Shown: positions 1 to 13,686, numbered from the stretch's first letter. The stretch is 64,000 nucleotides of DNA from Pempheris klunzingeri (GCF_042242105.1 NC_092019.1:26406828-26470827); one strand, 5' to 3'. A program made the numbers and translations. The notes: generated by a model from the sequence alone, not told the origin.

Positions 1-773
1 GCGCTCCAGGTGACCTACTGTAGGTCTTTTTGTTTCAGCGCTTTGAAAACATCACATGATCTGATCGGCGTGATCGCGGACCTCTAAGGGTTAAAGTCTG
101 CACAGGCGCTAGCACTGGATGCTAACCTTAATTGTAACCCATAGTGCTGTCACTCCTAATATTATTGCGTTGTTGTAGAACCACTAATGGACTCCTCATT
201 CCCCAGATCTAGGTGCGCCCACACCCCTGTAGCCTCCACCAGTGCTCCTGCCACAAACAGTCCACTGGGCTATCACTGTCACATTCAAACTTCATAATGG
301 ATGACAGAAGCAGACCTTTCAGACAGAGTGTGTGTAGAAAGGAGGATCAGACCTTGTTATTCGTCCTGACCTGTAGGGAGAGCTGACGAGGTCTCAGGAG
401 GTGTCTCTCAGCCCCCTCTGTCCTGTCCTCCTCCACCCCCTCTGTCCTCCTCCTCTGCTGTTGCTCCTCTCTCCTCTCTCTGTCGCTCCTCCTCTGTGCC
501 CGGGCGCTCAGAGGGCAGATGGAGCTGACCGCTGAGGAGCCCCCCCTCCGTCCCAGGGACCTAGAGTCTCGCCGCACTGGACGATACAGAGGCACACAGA
601 CAGATGTCAGACAGACAGAGGCAGAGAAATATATTAGTAGAAGCAAAGAGGAAAACTGAGAGTCGAGCTTGCTGTTGGATGATTTAACCTCCTTTTCTTT
701 AAGTTGCCTCAGGTATGTTATTGAAAGCACAAAGAGTGATGGGACTGTACTGAACTAAGAGAACACCTCCCTG

Positions 774-1431
<658 letters not shown>

Positions 1432-2652
1432 TAAGAGGATGAGTACCTGTTCTACTGAATATGCTCATGTTCTTTCCCTCAGCTGCAGTCCTGTGGCTGG
1501 TGGAAAGACAGGAAGTAAGGCGCTGAGTGCCAGCTGGCTCCTTGGCTCGTCCGTTTGCTAGGAAGGTCATTTTGCTGGGTAATGCTGCTGAACCTGAAGT
1601 GAAAGAACGAATGGCTTCATTGATCTTGATGAGTGCATGACAATCCCAAACACATAATGATTTCCAGATGCATCGACACAAATTACAGAAACTATGGGCC
1701 TGGGCTTTACTATTCTACATGAATACTTTTCCCCCCAAAACATCAGTTTTCAGCGGATCAACCAGTGTGATCCATGTGAAAATATACATGGCAGTTTTCA
1801 AGGCTCCACCTCGTTGACTGAGTTTGCTCCCTGAGAGCACGTACTGACCATTGTCATCCAAACAGTCCAGACGTGGCTGACAGCTTGAGTCTGGACCCCA
1901 GAGCCTTGGTCACCCAGCATGTCCATATGACAGAGCTGCAGGCCTGAGCTGACAGGTTCATACAGTATATACACAATATAACCTAATGTTATATTCTGAA
2001 TTAACAGACCAGTTTTACTTTATTTAAACAAAACATATACAAACTGCACACATGTAGCATATCTAATTATCAACAGCTGTCAAGTCTAAATCATGGAAAA
2101 ATCAGCATTACAAGAAAATGTCAAAACGGTGGCTTGCACACACAGTAGGCCAACATCTGAATTCATCCTCAGGCGCTGACAAAACCTGCTTTTGATTCCA
2201 TTTCCAACCAAGAGAGCCCGCTCACCTGACCACTACTCAGTGAGACGCCTAGAACTGGATTAATACACACACCTTACACTGTTTTAATAATGTTGTTAGC
2301 GTGATCATGTCTCTGATTAGTGATGTTCCGGTTAACCGCTGCGCTGAAGTACATTCTGTAACTTTGAAGCGAGGAACAACAGCAGCTTTGTGGCCAACAT
2401 GGTGAAGGACTCCTTCCCTTTGATGAAAGCAGGTTGGAGAAAAGCCCTTTTCACTGAGCTTTCAGAGCACAACAAGGAATACTTGCTTTACCTCTCAAAC
2501 AGAGAAACGTGAGGAAGTCCTCGGTCTTGGGTCGTCGTCTGGTCAGACAGGTGACAGACAGGTTACTTCTTTCTGACTGAAGTAATACTGGTGGAACTGG
2601 AGAGCTGGGGGGGGACTGGGCAAACTTCCTCTGTGCTTGTAGCCTTGGTCTT

Positions 2653-2654
<2 letters not shown>

Positions 2655-2691
<37 letters not shown>
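2655..2691. repeat. (AC)n microsatellite
   Basis: Perfect AC dinucleotide run of about 18 units. No coding context. Confidence 0.95.
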
Positions 2692-2695
<4 letters not shown>

Positions 2696-3542
2696 ATTAG
2701 GTACAACTGGTAAAACAGTCTTGCAGTAAATCCTACATTTCACAGATGTTTAGTTTTTGGTGAAATTCAGAGGTGACCATTCAACAGTATGATAATGTGG
2801 GAGGACCCATTTATACCAATGAGGGTGGACTAACTAACAGAAACACCTCTGTGTCTGTAACACCCCCACAAACTACATCCTCCAAAATGATCATGAAGCT
2901 GAATAATCACTGTGGAAAAGGTCCAGTTCTCTGCTGCTGCTGCTCTTCCCACCCGAACTCTGCCTCGCCCTGTGTGGACTCTGGGCCGATCAGAAGCACA
3001 CACAGATTCTCCTCCTCCCACCAGAAGCTGCCTGCAGTCCAACACACACCATCAGAGACTCTCCTGGACATTATAGACATGTCTCTATCCAGCTGCTGTG
3101 AAGTGCAGCCCGACTAAGTGAGAGTTTGGGACGGGTCTGCTAATAGTCTGCTGCAGTTTGTGTTAGCAGCTAACTGTATTACTGTTAGAAGAGTGTAACA
3201 CCATAGTATGCCTTCAGTGTGGCTTTATAATGTAACTTGCTGTGTGGTGGTGTGCAGTGTTACTAATACATCATGCACCAAAGGGCCACATCGGCGGTCT
3301 GCTGGTTCATTAACAAGACATGCACAGAGCATGTGGAACCGGCAGCGGTCCTCCACTCAGACCATAAGAGGGCACGTCAGCACTTACTACACTGGGGACA
3401 AACACTGGACACAGGTGCAGAGGTTATTAATATCATCACCTCCCTGAAGGCTGCAGGCCCAACATCCATGCTACACTACATTTCTCCAGCTTGTTGAAGG
3501 GTGTGAGACAAGTGAGGTCTCTTTTGTTTAAATTGAGACACA

Positions 3543-3815
3543 TTAATGGGTGCTACCAGGGCGGTGACCCCCTCTGTGGGCATGGAGCAATACCATCCTG
3601 GCTGACAACATGGCCCAAAAAGTCAAGAGCCAACACTTCTGGCAGCTCAGCTTCAGGTCTGATTTGTGAATGGCACCCATTCCCTTTTTTTGAGATGGCG
3701 GTCGTGTGCTTATGGCTCCAAACTCTCCAAAGATATCGCTTATGGAGACGGCAGTGGTCCCACAACAGTTCCTGCAGCTTTCATTGGAATATCTTTGGTG
3801 CAAATGTGATTCCAA
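3543..3815 (-). mobile_element. Ty3/gypsy-like retrotransposon pol relic
   Basis: On the minus strand one frame reads LDFLGHVVSQDGIAP, matching the FLGHvVS-dGi segment that follows the catalytic part of reverse transcriptase in Ty3/gypsy elements. Just upstream, another frame reads SDLKLSCQKC, similar to the LKL-pkKC segment that normally precedes it. The two parts are in different frames, so the copy is frameshifted, and there is no catalytic YxDD box in the surviving piece. I see no LTRs or gag. The family is assigned from this short motif only. Confidence 0.45.
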
Positions 3816-6800
3816 ATGAGTGGCGTTTAAGGCGTTTAAGGCAGTAGAGACTGTTTGGAGCTATGAATGTTGGCAGCTTTGAGCTCTCCTCATCCAGCGC
3901 TATCTGCCAAAAGCCCACTTGCTACATCGTGCCGAGTACACTGAGCTTCAAGATCATTTGTGCAAAAAAATCACCAATGGCAGGTGTGATGAAGCGGAGG
4001 TGCATATGGCTACAGAATAATGAGGCAGGCAAGGGTCAGCAAGGGCAAACAAATTCAAAAGGACGGGAAGAGGTTCAAAACAGGCAAATAACAAGATTCA
4101 GATTTTAGGTTTCACATTACAAAGACAGGAAAACAAAGGCAAGAAGGCTCAGCACTTTTTGACGAGCTGGCAGGGAATGGATGGAACTGGGCCAGTATAT
4201 GAACTGAGTGGCTGATAAGGGAATGAAACGCAGGCTGGGAGCAGGAGGAGGAAGACGAGGAAGATCAGGCAACTGTAGAGCAGATCAGACTCGAGGCAAC
4301 AGGTGTGCAGATGGGAGGGGCAGTCAGGTGATGGGGATGGAACAAGGATGGAAAATCTTCATGGTCGTGAAGGGGCTTGCGGAATAGGGCATGTGGAGAA
4401 AGAGAGTAAGAGGCTGTGTTCGGAATGGCATATTAACATATTGTTCATACTAAGTATGACATCAAATTGAGATTGCAATATGTTTCAACTGCATAATCTG
4501 TGGATTTTGTTCCCGGATGTTCACTATATCAGCAAAATGCTGTAAATATGTGCCGTGAGCTCACCCATCATACTCAACATCACCAAAATGCATTGCGTCT
4601 CTTCAGACTGTCCAATGGCAGACAGTTGTAGCATCACAGTGTAGCTGGTGAGAGGCATGGTTGAATAAAATAACGATGATGAAGAACGATGGTGAGTAGT
4701 GATGCACAGATTATTTATACTGAAACTGTCAAACTGAAACCCGCCAGAAGGAATTATTCTCCCCAATGGACATTTCTGTCATTACAGGTACCTGTAGGCT
4801 GGATTTCCTTTTAAATTACATTGAGCAGGACAAGTTTTCCAGGTGATTTCTTTATTGCTTCTTGTAAGTCTGAGTGCTTTCTCAAATGATTTGATTCTGC
4901 TTTCAGTCACTGCAGGTGACTCATTAATAAGGTGCTATTTCACCCACCGCAACCCATCTACTATCCGTCAGGTGCGACGAACACAGATAAATCTGCCATC
5001 CACACATCGCTACTGGTTACTGAATGTGGAGCAGCAGCTAATCAGAACCCCACAGGGAAACCTGTATAATGCACTGGAGGAAACACTCTAAAATAACACT
5101 GGACATTATTATACTGAGTGGAAGAGGTCATGTTGATTAACATTTGTGAAACAATTTTCATTCAACTGTGTCCCAGGTCGTGATGTCATGTGATGCAGGG
5201 ATGCACTGGTTGAGCATACTTCAGTGTGAACAGTCTGCTGATAATGGAATACTTCATTGTTCATTCAGTAGGCAGTATGCAGTGCATTTGAGTGGCGAGC
5301 AGGCAGAATGTTAGTATGTAGTAAGGCTTTGTTTTCACCTCATCAACTTGTCATGTTGCACCTGTCTCACCATTCTGAGGTTTCACCGGCTCAGAGCGCC
5401 CGGCCTTCTTTAGAGCTACATCACTCGTCATGTGCAGTTTCAGTAAAAGACCTTCCAATAATTCCTGTGATTCCAATGACAAGCCTGTCACATGTTTCCC
5501 CTCCTTCACAGGGAACCTAAGCACTCACAGTGAGCATCAACTTCTACATCCTCTGCCAATGTAAGTTCTGTGTGCGCTTCAACAGTGCCGCATGGCCTTG
5601 GGTCCTTGGCTCATTATCGGCAGAATCTGTGCTAATAGCCGCACAGCCTGCACGGGGATGTACATTACCATTTTGCTAGGGGAGAGAAAGAGGCAGCTAA
5701 CCAAGCAATAAGTCTATAGTTTTTAGTCATTTTACCCTCCAACAGCTTCATCACTCATCATTCACTCCATAAAGCCCCCAGGCTGTCCTTCCATGGGAGG
5801 CGGCCGCAGCACTCTGGATTACAGAGGTCACTCTGGTGTTCACAGAGCTTCGCTAAGCTTGTTTGTTACCATTTTGTTTTCACTGGCCAGTTTTTGAAAG
5901 AGGTCTTGGACTGAGTGATTTAGGGCTACTGCTATGACGGCTTCTGGGGGGAACCATCACACCACAGATGGGCTCTCTGTAGAACCTCTCATTGGGGGTT
6001 CTTGGTGGAATCTTTACCAGACGGTTCCAGGTGAAAGCTTTATTAAAGGTTCTACCAGGAACCAGAGAGGGTAGCCCAGAATGGAGGGAAAAGGCCCCAA
6101 ATGCAGACAAGACAGATCTTCAGAGATTTTACTAAGAACAGACAAAAGGCAGGCAGGTGGGGTGAAAGTCCAGAACAGGTACCAAAAAACACAGGAGCAA
6201 ACCATGAGAACATAAACCAATGACGAACTGACAAAGACCAAAGGATCAGGGCAAGCGTATAAAGGGAATGCTGATGGGTACGTGACGACAGGGAACAGCT
6301 GCAGACAACCAGAAAGGCAGGAAGTAAGGTAGAACAAGACAAAAGTAATACAAAATAAAATGGAAATCAAGGCCTCAAGACATAACCAGGGACAAGCAAA
6401 CCTTCGAATGTCTGATGAGTCTTTAAACAGAATGAGGAGAGAACAGAAGCAGATCATGACAAGGGAACCCTATATGGTTCTAGTTAGCGCCTGTGTTCCT
6501 AAGAGTGTATAGCTAAAGGAGCTCAGTGGAATCTAGCAGCATTCATGAGGCCTCTGATGGGCCCCCACTGTGTCGTTTGTGCTGATGTTGAACTGCTCTG
6601 AGCTGTTACTGTTATTAAAGTCTGCACTCACTGACATAAATGGGATGGAGAAAATAATAGAAGCACCTGCCAGTATAACAATGTGAACACAAGCTAAACA
6701 TCAGAGGCTTTCTGAGGGAGGGTGTCCTGCAGGGCTGCAGGGTGACTCAGTGTATGACAGTGATCATAAAGTGTAGGCCTACATGGTGTTTTATCTTATT

Positions 6801-7859
6801 TTCTGTTTGATCTTGTTCTATTGTTGATTATTTGTCTGATTGTGTTGTAAGATGCCAAATAAATGGCGTTGATAGGTTAACGGTAAGGAGGAGTCTTCCT
6901 GCCAGTGTGGCAGCATCTTCTCTGCATCATGCACACGGGACTGAACATGCAAACAAATGCACAGAAACCCACAGGAGAGCAGCTGACCTCTTGCTGGCAG
7001 GGTCGTCCTTGTCATGATGGAGGGTAGCCGGACGGCGCTGGGGGCGTGCCTGTAAGGACCAGCTCTTGGTCCAGCTGGGACCCCCTGACAGGAGGGACTG
7101 ACACCGACTGACACCGTTCACCAGGGATCCTTAAGACAACAGTTGTAACTTTAGTCACTTACTCACAAATACAATGTCCTAAAAAAGAAAGCGACATGGA
7201 ACAAAACTATGACAACAACAGACTGAGGTTGTGGGAACAGTTTCCATTTGAAACAGTGTTAATAAATGACAGTGGACATGCTCTGTTCCAAGAGGCACAG
7301 GAAAGATGAGGTCAGCTAAAGCATGGAACCAGAAGTTTTCTTTCATGGACAATAAACCTAAATAGGATTCGGTTTGCCTGGTATTTACTACAGCTCCAAA
7401 TACATGTCAATCACAGCTGTGAGAGCCGATTAAACACGAGCAGTCAGACGAGTAGAAGGTTGGAAACAAACTCATCTGGAGGAGAAAGCCAAGGTGAGTG
7501 ATCTGCCTCCTGCCTCGGCCGTGCCGTACTCCATGTAGGCCGATGAACAGTTGTCCTGTGCAGTGAGGGGTTGCTACTGACCGTCCATGTGGGCTCACTC
7601 CAGACAAATTGGTTTAGATGATTAACTGTCGGCTTGTTTCCAACCTGTCTGACTGCTCGTGCTCCTGTCGTTACAGTCAGCGTGTTCCCAGATGAACATG
7701 ATTAGGACCACGCTGCCGGACAGCGGGGAGAGGTCCCACAGCAGTGGCAGTGCTGCTGAAGAAAAGTGTGAGTGTGACAGAGGAGACACTGATGTACTGA
7801 CCCCTGAGGCTCGTGGGGGTGCGGGACCTCAGAGTCCTGGCCGGGACAGCAGCGCTCTG

Positions 7860-8420
7860 CGGTCTCTCTGTGTTTTCAGCTGTCAGCCTGTTTTTCATTG
7901 GGTGTTTGTGCTGAGAACTGTGTGTGTGTTTTGCAGTTTCTATGCATTTGGGGTTGAGCAGCAAAGGTGTGTTTTGTGTTGTGTGTGAGCGCAGTGTCCT
8001 GGTTGATGCTGAGCTCTGTTGGAATGTGTGTGTGTTTTCCTGCAGGTCTATGTGCTGTACAGTGTGTGTAATTCTCCCTGTGCACATTTTTGATTGTGTT
8101 TGCATGTTTTGTTCTTTACTTTTTGGTGTGTGTGAATCCTGAGACAAGTTGGTTCTTTGCCCTTTGTTGGTGTGTTCATGGGGGCAGATGTGTTTTGAAA
8201 TGTGCATGTTTCGTGCACTGTGTGTGTTTCTGTGTGTGTTTCTGTGTGTGTGAGTGACTATTTGTGGCGTGTGCACACAATGCCTAGTGCGTGTGTTTTT
8301 CTGTGTGTGTGTGTTAGGTACCGTCTGTGTATTTCGCGGCGCATGTGACAGTGTGTTTTTCGCCGTGCGTTTGTGTGTGCGTGTTTGTATGTGTGTGTGC
8401 TTGTGTGTGGCACGGTGTGT
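7860..8420. repeat. TG-rich cryptically simple sequence
   Basis: Interrupted TGTG, TGTTTT and TGTGC runs with no fixed period. The minus strand is open for 319 codons, but the product is dominated by His-Thr runs from the CA-rich strand, so it is not a gene. Confidence 0.75.
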
Positions 8421-9168
8421 GTCTCTGAATTCCCTGAGGGACAGGAAAAGAACTTTGCGGACCAGACGTTCTTCACACCACGGCATCCCATCACTGATGT
8501 CCTGCAGAGTCACACACACACAGACACCATCAGCCAGCTGAGGAGACGTTCTCCTCCAACACATCAGACTGCAGTAACATGTCGTCATGGAAACACACAG
8601 AAAAAAACAGTACAGTAAACTTTTTACACTCGCCATATCAGCTGTCTTGGCGTTTACTTGTCTCCCTGCGTCATACAGCAGTCAATCAGGAAGAGCTGCT
8701 GATAAGCTGAAGGCCTCACTGTCTGTCAGACCGTCTGACACCTGTATTGTGTTTCCAGCACTGACCATCACTCCACTTTACACAGCCGCTGGTCTGGTTT
8801 ATGGAGGTGTGGAAGTAGGCTTTCACACGGCTACTCCCGTCACTTTTCTTGTGAAAAACTGCGCGCCTATAAAGAGATACAGTCCAAGTGTCTGACAGCA
8901 GCGTCGCTCAGCAGACCAAAGGGGGGACGAGCTGTTGACAGCAGGCCCCTCACCTCCGCTTCCGTGGGCCTTTCACAACACACAGAAACACCTCTCCACC
9001 CCCATCTGCTCAGTCTAAACCACACTGAGCCTGACCCTCAGTAGGAGGGGGGCAGAGGGCTGAGCCTGATGATACGAGCTTCTTGATCAGGCCGAGCCTG
9101 ACTGACATCATCGGCCAGTCTGGACTCAGAGTTTAGGTACTAAATGTACCGAACTAAAGAACAGGGAG

Positions 9169-9169
9169 G

Positions 9170-9211
<42 letters not shown>
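9169..9211. repeat. (GT)n microsatellite
   Basis: Uninterrupted GT run of about 21 units. Confidence 0.95.
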
Positions 9212-9214
<3 letters not shown>

Positions 9215-9369
9215 GGGGTGTGTACATGTGAATAGACAAAGGAAAGCTATGTGCTGTAGCTGTTAGCTTAGCTTTGTCTCTCAGTCGAGGCCTATTGTGA
9301 CACTGTATGTGAGTGTGTAGATAAAGGTGCAGGTTAGGAGAGGATGGTTAGTCTGTAGACTCTGTGTCT

Positions 9370-9600
9370 GTGTGCTGCTTTCTCAGCCTGTTGATGAACC
9401 AGGCTGGAAGAAGGTTGTGCTTCTTTGTCCTTGCTGTCCTGGTTGCAGGTTGGAGGAATCTGGTTGCTCCTTTGTTCCTTGCTAGTTACCAGCTCAGTGT
9501 TAACTCGCTGGTGTGCTGCTGTTGATCTGAAGATCAGCTGGTAGACTTTGGGTCATACCTGCTGGTGCTGAGAAACTTAGTTCAGGCAGGACTTCATGTT
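9370..9600 (-). repeat. Dispersed repeat, inverted copy of 40005-40210
   Basis: The reverse complement closely matches 40005-40210. Shared landmarks are the segments around AACCAGGCTGGAAGAAGG, GTTAACTCGCTGGTGTGCTG and GCTGGTGCTGAGAAACTTAG. The other copy directly follows a LINE endonuclease fragment, so this may be a non-coding part of the same element. No ORF is conserved. Confidence 0.7.
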
Positions 9601-9774
9601 GCTGCCATGAAAAAGATGGTCTGGTCTGGTACAGGCCACACTGAGGCTGGAGCTGGAGGAGACAGCTGCAGGCCTGGAACTGGACCCTCAGGGGACCAGG
9701 TGAGATGAGGTGTAAGGCTTGAGCTGGTCTCCAGTAGAGCCCAAGGAGGAGAGAGTGAGAGAGAGAGCAGTGGG

Positions 9775-9955
9775 GGAGCTCTGGTTTTGTCGACCTGAGG
9801 TTGTAGGGTCATGTGTCACACATTGACCAATGGCGGCTGTAAAGCTGGGTCCAGGGGTGTATTAGGATATATGTGTGAAAGTAAAGGACTCTGGGAAACT
9901 GAGTTCAGAGAGGGCTCCCTTTGTTCAAAAGACAAAGAAACATGTCGTCCTCATT
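9775..9955 (+). repeat. Dispersed repeat, direct copy of 61675-61860
   Basis: The two copies share GGGGAGCTCTGGTTTTGT, GTAGGGTCATGTGTCACACA and GGGAAACTGAGTTCAGAGAG in the same order and spacing. They lie 52 kb apart in the same orientation. The family is unknown to me and no ORF is conserved. Confidence 0.75.
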
Positions 9956-10019
9956 TCTGTTGGAGGCCAACATATGAATTTCTCATTTTTTCATTTTTTT
10001 TTTTTCCCTCAGCCCGATG

Positions 10020-10185
10020 TTTAAACTAACGTGTTTCTATGCGATTATCTTTTCATGCCTGCAGGACATCTTTTTCCTGCCAATAGGACTTCTGTAGGAC
10101 CTGGAAGCACACAAGCTGTGCTGTAAGTTCTCATTTCATATTCGTTTTTTTACCTATAACAGCTACATCACTCAACATTTACTCA
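10020..10185 (+). repeat. Dispersed repeat copy 1 (family shared with 14365-14525 and 29195-29665)
   Basis: Contains the landmarks GATTATCTTTTCATG, TTTTTCCTGCC, AGGACTTCTGTAGGACCTGG and ACATCACTCAACATTTA, all found in order in the other two copies. This copy is uninterrupted and serves as the empty-site reference for the insertion at 29256-29563. It abuts the LINE reverse-transcriptase remnant downstream. Confidence 0.75.
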
Positions 10186-11055
10186 ACCACTCCACCATCT
10201 CATCGGTGGTCCACACAGCCCTCACCCACCTGGAGAGCAGGAACTCATACGTCCGTCTGCTCTTCCTGGATCTCACCTCCGCCTTCAACACCATCATTCC
10301 ACAGACCCTGGTGCTGAAACCCTCTACTCTGGGGCTGAGTCCTTCACTGGGGAACTGGGTCCTGGACTTCCTGACCAACAGGCCGCAGACCATCAGGATC
10401 CACGACACCGTCTCCTCTCCCATCACCCTCAGTACTGGCTCCCCCCAGGGCTGTGTGCTAAGCCCCCTCCTGTTCACTCTGCTAACATATGACTGCCCTG
10501 TGAAACACCACAGCTGTCATATAGTGGAGCATCACCAACAACGATGAGTCCAAGTACAGAGAGGAGGTGGAGCACCTGGTGGGTTGGTGCACAGAAAACA
10601 ACCTCTGCATCAACGAGAAGAAAACCAAGGAGATGGTGGTGAACTTTAGGAGGGACAGGCACCCCCTCCCTCCCCTGCACATCGGAGGAGCAGCTGTGGA
10701 AGTGGTCTCCAGCTTCAGGTACCTGGGGGTACATCTGACCGAGGACCTCACCTGGAGCTGCGACACCTCCCGCCTGGTCAGGAAGGCCCACCAGCGTCTC
10801 TACTTCCTCAGGAAGCTGTGGCGTGCTGGACTGGGGAGCTCAGTCCTGAGGAGCTTCTACCGATGTGCGGTGGAGAGCATCCTCTGCACCAGCATCACTG
10901 TGTGGCACGGCAACTGCTCTGCTGCAGACAGGAAGGCTCTGCAGAGGGTGGTGAAGGCTGGACTGTGGGGAACGGCCTACCCACCACCACGGACATTTAC
11001 ACCAGCAGATGCAGGAAAAGGGCCATCTGCATCATGAAGGACTCCTCCTGCTGAA
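10186..11055 (+). mobile_element. LINE reverse-transcriptase remnant, catalytic segment deleted
   Basis: The first frame (to about 10500) reads [17 protein letters not shown], then [13 protein letters not shown] and [16 protein letters not shown]. These are typical conserved blocks of a non-LTR reverse transcriptase of the jockey/L2/CR1 group of fish. A second frame (10567-11037) reads LCINEKKTKEMVVNFRR, FRYLGVHLTEDLTWS and QRLYFLRKLWRAGLG, which is the following region. The expected FADD catalytic box between them is missing: after TYDCPVK the frame breaks, and coding resumes at a segment equivalent to [16 protein letters not shown]. The tail ends in a frameshift near 10970. The element is dead, 5' truncated, and lacks a recognisable 3' tail. 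Confidence 0.8.
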
Positions 11056-11224
11056 CTCTGGCAGTGCTCTGTAGACCCTACGCCCCCCCACCCCAACCCC
11101 ACACACATACCTACTCGCACTACGAACACTTTATTACATAGGTGCAATATAGGCCAACTGGCCAACTGGATCCCATAATATGGATTAGAGCAGTAGTGGA
11201 ATAGAATCAATCCTTCCTCTGCAC

Positions 11225-11575
11225 AACACAACTGATGCTCTCAGACACATTAAGAAGGTAAGAAACTCCACAAAAGAACTGTTGACAAAGCACAAGTGTT
11301 CATGGAAAACCATCCAGGTGACGACCTCATGAAGCTGACTGAGAGAACGCCAAGAGTGCAAAGCTGTCATCACAGCAAAAGGAGGTGACTGTGAAGAATC
11401 TCAAATATAAAACATATTCTGCTTTAACACTTTTTTGTTTACTACCTAATTCCACGTGTTCCTTCATAGTTTTGATGTTTTTAATATCAATATCAATCTA
11501 CAATGTAGAAAATAATGAGAATAAAGAAAAACTATTGAATGAGAAGGTGTGTCCAAACTTTTGACTGGTACTACA
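11225..11575 (+). mobile_element. Tc1-like transposon 3' remnant
   Basis: The end carries GTGTCCAAACTTTTGACTGG, the terminal sequence of a Tc1/mariner group common in fish. Upstream are the usual non-coding features of that group, including a TTTAACACTTTTTTG-type segment and TACAATGTAGAAAATAATGA. The segment around 11229-11395 resembles the degraded C-terminal end of the transposase gene. The left inverted repeat and most of the coding region are missing. Confidence 0.6.
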
Positions 11576-11900
11576 GATGCAGTGTTATTACTAATTGGGC
11601 TGTACTAGATATGTGATATATAAATGTGATATAGATATAATTTTAATAAAGTACACCATGTTGTGGCCATGTCCAACTATTGTTTTGAGCTCTCCATCAG
11701 TTGGCTTCATTCCATTTAGAATTGCTGTCGCTCGGCCGTAAACTGAATCCAAACACCCCCGTATCTCTTGAGAAAAGGTTTTTAATAACCTGTGATTGTA
11801 GAATGTGAAGGTGCTCATTTAATTTTGTATTTAGTAGAATATGTGACTGAAGATATTTAATATGAAATTAACTTTCTTAAAACAATGAAACACACAAAGG

Positions 11901-11927
11901 TGTGTGTGTGTGTGTGTGTGTGTGTGT
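11901..11927. repeat. (TG)n microsatellite
   Basis: Perfect TG run of about 13 units. Confidence 0.9.
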
Positions 11928-12432
11928 CACATCCCTGCATGTCACATTCATAGATTTGATCAAACTGGACTTTAGACTGTGAAATGCATCCAGCCTCCAC
12001 TGTTACATAATGTTATTATTTATCCACATGTCACACCATCATATGTTTCACAGACTTAGACCTCATTTGTTTCTCCATATCCTCTTTGTACCATCAATAT
12101 TTCATTTCAAGTGTCTGTCTTTCATAACCATTAGCCTACTGTTAGCCTACTATTCTGCTCTGTAAATACATTTGAAAATTTCAATTAATGTTTTTGATAT
12201 TGGGCCCACTTTTTATTTCATTTCATAAAGCGTGCCTTCAAAGTGCTCTTTGACACTAGACCTGGGATGCCTTGTGAGCTGAACCAAATACATCATTAGA
12301 AATGTGTCAGAGTAACAGAGATCAGTATGAAGATGCTACATGGCTCCTGCTGTGTGATTCTGACCTTTGAACCTTTGAACCTTTGAACCTTGACCTCAGT
12401 GCATGTTTGCAGGTTTATAATTCAGCATGATA

Positions 12433-12646
12433 CACACGTGGACAAAATTGTTGGTACCCCTCTGTTAATGAAAGAAAAACCCACAATGGTCACTGAAATC
12501 ACTTGAAACTTACAAAAGTAACAATAAATAAAAATTTATTGAAAATTAAACAATCAAAATCAGCTATTACTTTTGAATTGTTGTTCAACAGAATTATTTA
12601 AAAAAACAAACTAATGAAACAGGCCTGGACAAAAATGATGGTACCC
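12433..12646 (+). repeat. Terminal inverted repeat of the Tc1-like element, left
   Basis: Matches the reverse complement of 13855-14068 over about 210 bp with scattered substitutions and small indels. The outer transposase-binding-like repeat is at 12438-12461 and the inner one at 12622-12646. Confidence 0.9.
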
Positions 12647-12651
12647 ATAAC

Positions 12652-13686
12652 TTAATATTTTGTTGCACAACCTTTTGAGGCAATCACTGCAATCAAACGA
12701 TTTCTGTAACTGTCAATGAGACTTCTGCTCCTGTCAACAGGTATTTTGGCCCACTCCTCGTGAGCAAACTGCTCCAGTTGTCTCAGGTTTGAAGGGTGTC
12801 TTCTCCAGATGGCATGTTTCAGCTCCTTCCACAGATGTTCAATGGGATTTAGATCTGGGCTCATAGAAGGCCACTTCAGAATAGTCCAATGCTTTTCTCT
12901 TAGCCATTCTTGGGTGTTTTTGGCTGTGTGTTTTGGGTCGTTATCCTGTTGGAAGACCCATGACCTGTGACTGAGACCAAGCTTTCTGACACTAGGCAGC
13001 ACATTTCTCTCCAGAATGCCTTGATAGTCTTGAGATTTCATTGTACCTTGCACAGATTCAAGACACCCTGTGCCAGATGCAGCAAAGCAGCCCTAGAACA
13101 TAACCAAGCCTCCTCCATGTTTCACAGTAGGGACAGTGTTCTTTTCTTGGTATGCTTCATTTTTGCGTCTATGAACATAGAGTTGATGTGCCTTACCAAA
13201 AAGCTCCAGTTTTGTCTCATCTGTCCAAAGGACATTCTCCCAGAAGCTTTGTGGCTTGTCAATATGCATTTTCGCGAATTCCAGTCTCGCTTTTTTATGA
13301 TTTGCTTTCAACAGTGGTGTCCTCCTTGGTCGTCTCCCATGAAGTCCACTTTGACTCAAACAACGACGAATGGTGCGATCTGACACTGATGTACCTTGGC
13401 CTTGGAGTTCACCTTTAATTTCTTTGGAGGTTGTTCTGGGCTCTTTGGATACCATTCAAACTATCCGTCTCTTCAATTTCTCATCAATTTTCCTCTTGCG
13501 GCCACGTCCAGGGAGGTTGGCTACAGTCCCATGGATCTTAAACTTCTGAATAATACGTGCCACTGTTGTCACAGGAACATCAAGCTGCTTGGAGATGGTC
13601 TTATAGCCTTTACCTTTAACATGCTTGTCTATAATTTTCTTTCTAATCTCCTGAGACAACTCTCTCCTTCGCTTTCTGTGGTCCAT
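12652..13686 (-). pseudogene. Tc1-like transposase, two in-frame stops
   Basis: The frame starting at the Met at 13686 (MDHRKRRRELSQE) covers 344 codons, the usual length for Tc1 transposases. The N-terminal region holds the helix-turn-helix DNA-binding segment (about residues 1-110) with a GRGRKRKIDEKLKRR linker. The catalytic triad is present: WTDETK, QQDNDPKHTA and SPDLNPIEHLW. The last two acidic residues are separated by 34 amino acids (DD34E). The frame is interrupted by TGA at codon 77 (13456-13458) and TAG at codon 198 (13093-13095). Both can be explained by single G-to-A or C-to-T changes. There is no frameshift, so the open pieces join in one frame. A Met lies 12 codons upstream (13722), but the internal one fits the family better. 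Confidence 0.93.

Noticed and set aside
7677..8636. 319-codon minus-strand ORF
   Set aside because: His-Thr-rich product of a TG/CA-rich region, with no domain and no splice or start support.
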